Source: JAAFIP01 sp043766985
GTDB lineage: Bacteria > Pseudomonadota > Gammaproteobacteria > Burkholderiales > Burkholderiaceae_C
NCBI GenBank assembly: GCA_043766985.1
Contig: JAYUHM010000010.1
Span: forward strand, 1 to 19,297
Length of the DNA stretch: 19,297 nt
Direction of reading: 5' to 3'
Part shown: in pieces, positions 15,977-19,297 of the stretch
Layout of the letters: every line of letters begins with the position of its first letter
Position numbering within the stretch: the stretch's first letter is position 1
Program-made: the position numbers and the translations under genes
The notes under the pieces: model-generated
What the model was told of the DNA's origin: nothing
Database searches by the model: none
Seen by the model: only the letters and a program-made list of their open reading frames with translations

Positions 15977-16627
15977 ATGACCCACACCAACAAACCCCCT
16001 TACATTGGACAGCACGGCTCGCCCGCTGCGCCGGTAAAGCCCGGTGCCCCCAACGTGACGGTAGCCACCGAGCATGCCAAAGCCCCTGCGCCTGAGGCCA
16101 ACCCAAGCGCAACCCCCAGCGCCGCCCCCAGCACAGCGCTGCAAACCGTGCCCGGTGCATTGCAGGTGCCTGTGGGCTCTGCCATGTACAGCGGCGAGTC
16201 CAAACAGGTGCCCACGCTGCAAACTTTGGTACCCATGCCTTTGGCCGCGGGCGAGCACAACGACAAGAGCAGCATGATCGCCGAGGGCGTGAGCTTTGTG
16301 GGCAATGCCCAGCTGATAGGCCTGTGCAGCGTTGGCGGCAAGGTGGAAGGCAACTTGGTGCAGTCTCCCGGCCAGAGCATTACCGTCATCGTGTCCGAGA
16401 CCGGCCACGTCAAGGGCGACATTGTGGCCGACAATATTTCTGTCATGGGGCAAACCGATGGCCTGCTGGACGCCGGCGGCGGATCGGTGGCCTTGCACGA
16501 TGCCTCGCGCGTGTCGGGGCATGTGCGCTACACGCGCCTGCAAGTCAATGGCGCAGACCTGAACGCCACGCTGGAGAAGGCCGCCACCAAGCGCGAGCGG
16601 CCATTGGCAGCCAAGCAGCCGCACTGA
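15977..16627 (+). CDS. Bactofilin-family protein with long disordered N-terminal tail (second of three)
   Basis: 216 aa. Residues 1-95 are rich in Pro, Ala, Thr and Ser and probably disordered. The bactofilin core spans about 98-200, recognisable from SSMIAEGVSFVGNAQLIG, then GGKVEGNLV, GHVKGDIVADNISVMG and SRVSGHVRYTRLQVNG. The C-terminus is basic (TKRERPLAAK). The ATG at 15977 has GGAG seven bases upstream. It follows the first bactofilin by 27 bp. The long tail is unusual for this family and could bind a client or the membrane; this is inferred. Confidence 0.85.
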   Translation: MTHTNKPPYIGQHGSPAAPVKPGAPNVTVATEHAKAPAPEANPSATPSAAPSTALQTVPGALQVPVGSAMYSGESKQVPTLQTLVPMPLAAGEHNDKSSMIAEGVSFVGNAQLIGLCSVGGKVEGNLVQSPGQSITVIVSETGHVKGDIVADNISVMGQTDGLLDAGGGSVALHDASRVSGHVRYTRLQVNGADLNATLEKAATKRERPLAAKQPH

Positions 16628-16663
16628 TACCGATACCGCTACTGATATTGCGCGCCCCGCACC

Positions 16664-17092
16664 ATGGTCTTCAAAGCCTCGTCGCCCTTGCATAAGCTGA
16701 GCTTTCAGGGATTGCCCAGAGATGGGCTGCCCGTGATCGACACCAATGCTTTGCTTGAAGCGGCTTTGTACGCCAGCTGGCAACGCGACCAAAGGGTTGG
16801 CCGCAGGCGCCTGGCAATGCGCTGGGTGCTGTGGTGGCTTTGGAAATATGGCATTTACGTGCTGGCCGTTTTGGCCATGCTGGTGGCGGCATTTTTTCTG
16901 CTCTACCCCAAGGCTTATTCAAGCCCGGCCGCACCTGCCGCTACTGCGCCCGACCTTCAGCTACGCATCGAGTCCCAACTGCTGGAACAGCGCAACCCGT
17001 CCGCACCCAGCGGTTCAACACCCGAAGACACCCCCCTGCTTTACCCACTCAAGCTTGAAACCCAACTCAAACTAAAAGAGACCACCCCATGA
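16664..17092 (+). CDS. Single-pass membrane protein between two bactofilin genes
   Basis: 142 aa, no family recognised. It has a soluble N-terminal part (1-45), a basic patch GRRRLAMR (46-53), one tryptophan-rich hydrophobic helix (about 54-81) and a Pro/Ala/Glu-rich C-terminal part (82-142) expected in the periplasm. The layout resembles the first protein of the cassette: an acidic/aromatic segment, then an arginine cluster, then the helix. The stop overlaps the start of the third bactofilin as ATGA (17089-17092), so the two are translationally coupled, arguing that they work together. An anchoring or linker role between cytoplasmic bactofilins and envelope factors is inferred. Confidence 0.75.
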   Translation: MVFKASSPLHKLSFQGLPRDGLPVIDTNALLEAALYASWQRDQRVGRRRLAMRWVLWWLWKYGIYVLAVLAMLVAAFFLLYPKAYSSPAAPAATAPDLQLRIESQLLEQRNPSAPSGSTPEDTPLLYPLKLETQLKLKETTP

Positions 17093-17502
17093 AAATTCAA
17101 TCTGCTCCGTCTGTCACACGCCTTGTACCCACCGACCGCTTAACCGCCATCTCCAGCCTGATAGCTGAAGGCGCGATCTTTGATGGCTCGTTTCAAACCT
17201 CGCGTGACTTGGGTATCAAGGTCGATGGCACCCTGAAGGGCAACATCAGCTTTGACACCGGCGGCACTATCCACGTAGGCGCCACAGGCGTGGTGGAAAA
17301 CACCCGCCTAGAGGCCGACTACATCTTCATCGAAGGCAAGGTAGTAGGCAGCGTGATAGCCCGCAAAGCCCTGGAGATCACCGGCTCAGCCACGCTGCTG
17401 GGCGACGCCGCCTACGACGAAGTGATGGACGTGCACCCGCGCGCCAAGCTGCGCGGCAAGGTGGAATACCGGGGCGATATGGATGCCCCCAAGACAAAAT
17501 AA
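17089..17502 (+). CDS. Bactofilin (third of three, canonical form)
   Basis: 137 aa, typical bactofilin size. The core (about 21-128) shows the classical repeat pattern: ISSLIAEGAIFDGSF, GIKVDGTLKGNISF, GGTIHVGATGVVENTRL, EADYIFIEGKVVGSVIA, ALEITGSATLLGDA and a final PRAKLRGKVEY. Short hydrophilic tails flank the core. This is the clearest bactofilin of the three and the last gene of the cassette, translationally coupled to the upstream membrane protein gene. It probably supplies the main filament, with the other two as co-polymerising or accessory subunits (inference). Confidence 0.93.
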   Translation: MKIQSAPSVTRLVPTDRLTAISSLIAEGAIFDGSFQTSRDLGIKVDGTLKGNISFDTGGTIHVGATGVVENTRLEADYIFIEGKVVGSVIARKALEITGSATLLGDAAYDEVMDVHPRAKLRGKVEYRGDMDAPKTK

Positions 17503-17635
17503 ACAATGTGCGGTTTGAACGCGCCCGGATGCGCCTGATAGGTTTGAACCGCCGCGCGTAGCCGCACCGCTACCGCTTTCCACTTATCTTGCTGTCACGA
17601 TTTTTCTGCGTTGGGTTGTCATCGCATCGTCCTTT
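17503..17635. other. Intergenic gap between convergent bactofilin and coaBC genes
   Basis: 133 bp with no gene. A direct repeat GGTTTGAAC occurs twice (17512-17520 and 17541-17549). GCGGTT (17510-17515) can pair with AACCGC (17547-17552) around an inner GCGC/GCGC pair, which could form a weak bidirectional terminator hairpin, but there is no T-tract next to it. Confidence 0.35.
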
Positions 17636-18886
17636 TCAGTGGCGCGCCATACGCCGAGCAATCGCTTGCACCAGTTGGCGCGCCAGGCTCAGTTTAGACG
17701 CCCGCGCCATCGCATAGCTGCCCTGTGCATCCACCAGCAGCAGCGCGTTGTCGTCTTGGCCAAAGGTTGCCGGGCCGATATTGCCCACCAGCAGTGGCAC
17801 GCCTTTGCGCTCGCGTTTGGCTTTGGCATGCGCCTCCAGGTTTTCACTCTCGGCGGCAAAGCCTACGCAAAACAGCTGGCCGTTTTTGGCGCGCTCGCTT
17901 TGGGCCACCGTGGCCAAAATGTCGGGGTTCTCTACAAACTCTAGTACTGGTGTTTTTCCCGAGCCGTCTTTTTTGATTTTCTGGTCTGCCTCCGCAGCAG
18001 GCCGCCAGTCGGCCACCGCTGCAGTTGCTATAAATATATTAGCAGCTTGTGCCCTATCTACCGTGGCTTGCAGCATATTTTGTGCAGATTTCACGTCAAT
18101 ACGCGTTACCCCACGCGGCGTAGGCAAGCCCACCGGCCCCGCCACCAGCGTCACCTGTGCGCCCGCCTCACGCGCTGCCCGCGCGATGGCAAAACCCATC
18201 TTGCCGCTGGACAAATTGGTAATCCCCCGCACCGGGTCAATCGCCTCAAACGTCGGCCCTGCCGTCACTAGCACCTGTTGCCCCGCCAACACCTTGGGTT
18301 GAAAAAACGCAACGATGTCTTCCAGCAACTCCAACGGCTCCAGCATACGGCCATCCCCCGTCTCGCCACAGGCCTGAAAACCACTGCCCACGCCCAACAG
18401 GTGTGCGCCATCTGCAGCCAGTTGCACCATATTGCGCTGCGTAGCCGGGTGCGACCACATCTCGCGGTTCATGGCAGGTGCGATCAGCAAAGGCACGGGT
18501 TTGGCGCTGCCCTGCACGCTGTCGTCGCGTGGGCGGGCCAGGCACATCAGGCTGAGCAAATCATCTGCCCGCCCATGCAACAGCTTGGCCATAAAGTCGG
18601 CCGACGCAGGCGCGATGACAATCGCATCCGCCTCACGACTCAAGTTAATGTGCGGCATGTTGTTAGGCTCGCGCGCGTCCCACTGGCTGGTGTACACGCT
18701 GCGCCCACTCAGCGCCTGCATGGTGACCGGCGTGATGAACTGCTCGGCCCCCTCCGTCATCACCACCTGCACCGTAGCGCCCTCTTTAATCAGCGCCCGA
18801 CACAGCTCCGCCGCCTTATAAGCCGCGATGCCGCCGGTGATGCCCAATACGATGTGTTTGCCATGGAGGTCGTTCTTAGCGTTCAT
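17636..18886 (-). CDS. coaBC: Bifunctional phosphopantothenoylcysteine decarboxylase / phosphopantothenate-cysteine ligase
   Basis: 416 aa from the ATG at 18886. It catalyses two coenzyme A steps: ligation of cysteine to 4'-phosphopantothenate (CoaB) and FMN-dependent decarboxylation (CoaC). CoaC domain (1-195): ITGGIAAYKAAE (16-27), catalytic H79 in MPHINLS, PAMNREMW (137-144) and FQACGETGDGRM (170-181) with the active-site cysteine C173. CoaB domain (about 200-416): TAGPTFEAIDPVRGITNLSS (208-227), ATAAVADWRP (287-296), KIKK (303-306) and ENPDILATV (319-327). An in-frame GTG at 18922 would add 12 residues, but the ATG gives the family N-terminus. No strong ribosome site is seen. It is separated from dut by the bactofilin cassette. 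Confidence 0.96.
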   Translation of the reverse strand: MNAKNDLHGKHIVLGITGGIAAYKAAELCRALIKEGATVQVVMTEGAEQFITPVTMQALSGRSVYTSQWDAREPNNMPHINLSREADAIVIAPASADFMAKLLHGRADDLLSLMCLARPRDDSVQGSAKPVPLLIAPAMNREMWSHPATQRNMVQLAADGAHLLGVGSGFQACGETGDGRMLEPLELLEDIVAFFQPKVLAGQQVLVTAGPTFEAIDPVRGITNLSSGKMGFAIARAAREAGAQVTLVAGPVGLPTPRGVTRIDVKSAQNMLQATVDRAQAANIFIATAAVADWRPAAEADQKIKKDGSGKTPVLEFVENPDILATVAQSERAKNGQLFCVGFAAESENLEAHAKAKRERKGVPLLVGNIGPATFGQDDNALLLVDAQGSYAMARASKLSLARQLVQAIARRMARH

Positions 18887-18985
18887 AGGTGGGAATGTAG
18901 CAGCAAATGTATGTGGCGACACTTGACGATACCTGAGAGATTGTTTCGCGGAGTAGCGTGCCCTATGCCTATGCGCCTCGGTACG

Positions 18986-19096
18986 AGAGCAGGCCGGCGG
19001 TGCTACTTCAGCTACGCGGCTGTCCTCCGTGTCGGCCTATGGCCGACTACTCCCCCTTGATGCCGCTACGCTGAAGTAGCACCGTCGGCCTGCTCT
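18986..19096. repeat. Long inverted repeat with nested hairpin
   Basis: The arms 18986-19012 and 19070-19096 are 27 bp each and complementary except for one position. The 57-bp centre holds a perfect hairpin GTCGGCC-TAT-GGCCGAC (19031-19047). The transcript would fold into a long stem capped by a second stem. There is no T-tract, so it is not a standard terminator; it looks like a palindromic intergenic element. Confidence 0.8.
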
Positions 19097-19218
19097 AGTG
19101 ACGTGGTTGGCGATTCACCGCCGTGCCTTGACGAAACCACTACGCAGCTCTGGCACTTGGTGTGGACGGCGAAGCGGCATAAAGGAGGAGGCCGAAGGCC
19201 GGGGGACAGCCGCGTAGC
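19011..19218. repeat. Two opposed copies of a REP-like unit
   Basis: The sequence at 19173-19218 (AGCGGCATAAAGGAGGAG, a GGCC-GAA-GGCC hairpin, then GACAGCCGCGTAGC) recurs in inverted form at 19011-19067 with an expanded centre. The outermost 15 bp are perfect inverted copies (19011-19025 against 19204-19218). Such paired palindromic units resemble REP/BIME-type extragenic elements. Between them GTGGTT (19103-19108) pairs with AACCAC (19135-19140). Family assignment needs genome-wide copies. Confidence 0.6.
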
Positions 19219-19297
19219 CAATACTGTTCTATTAACCAGAAATTGACAATTTCTCTCTGCCCCATTTGCTAAGTGGCTTAGGCTGCAATATGCGTGG
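19219..19297. other. Non-coding right edge
   Basis: No gene is seen up to the window end. A perfect palindrome AGAAATT-GAC-AATTTCT (19238-19254) contains TTGACA (19243-19248), a perfect -35 hexamer, but no good -10 follows at 16-18 bp. It may belong to the promoter or operator of a gene beyond the edge. Confidence 0.35.

Noticed and set aside
15758..16792. 344-aa minus-strand open frame over the bactofilins
   Set aside because: Long but His/Gly/Ala-rich low-complexity translation antisense to two convincing bactofilin genes; probably an effect of high GC content.
17503..17635. Rho-independent terminator between the bactofilin cassette and coaBC
   Set aside because: Only weak, long-loop pairing and no adjacent T-tract, so I did not call a terminator.
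18887..18922. GTG start adding 12 residues to CoaBC
   Set aside because: The extension is not family-like; the ATG at 18886 places the ITGGIAAYKA motif at the usual distance from the N-terminus.

Overview
The window is GC-rich and reads as a chromosomal segment of a betaproteobacterium. The closest fit is Burkholderiales, probably Comamonadaceae; this is inferred from protein flavour and from the coaBC / dut / rlmD / TonB-like / bactofilin neighbourhood, and no database search was possible.

Bases 1-2346 are a type I-E CRISPR array: 39 copies of one 28-bp repeat at an exact 61-bp period with 38 complete spacers. It runs off the left edge. Repeat structure, a short AT-rich leader with a near-consensus IHF site at the right end, and the cas operon position all indicate minus-strand transcription, so the newest spacers are near 2346 and the oldest lie toward or beyond base 1.

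Bases 2402-11217 are a complete eight-gene type I-E cas operon on the minus strand in the order cas3, cse1, cse2, cas7e, cas5e, cas6e, cas1, cas2. The genes are tightly packed (several 4-bp ATGA overlaps, a 29-bp cas1/cas2 overlap), and all the catalytic motifs I looked for are present, so the system looks intact: adaptation by Cas1-Cas2, crRNA processing by Cas6e, Cascade from Cse1/Cse2/Cas7e/Cas5e/Cas6e, and degradation by the HD-helicase Cas3. A WYL-domain HTH regulator (11311-12288) lies just upstream of cas3 on the same strand. The 93-bp gap between them, with the end of the regulator gene, holds AT-rich tandem palindromes and a small inverted repeat that could be operators.

Bases 12364-15069 hold housekeeping genes: a TonB-family protein on the plus strand whose stop overlaps that of convergent rlmD, then dut, 4 bp upstream of rlmD on the same strand.

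Bases 15177-17502 are a compact plus-strand cassette of three divergent bactofilins interleaved with two small single-pass membrane proteins of similar layout. This cassette separates coaBC (17636-18886) from dut, two genes that are direct neighbours in E. coli and many other proteobacteria. It is the least familiar unit here and the best candidate for an undescribed system, a membrane-tethered multi-bactofilin scaffold.

Bases 18887-19297 show no gene but are dense in inverted repeats: a 27-bp-arm inverted repeat with a nested hairpin, and two oppositely oriented copies of a REP-like unit.
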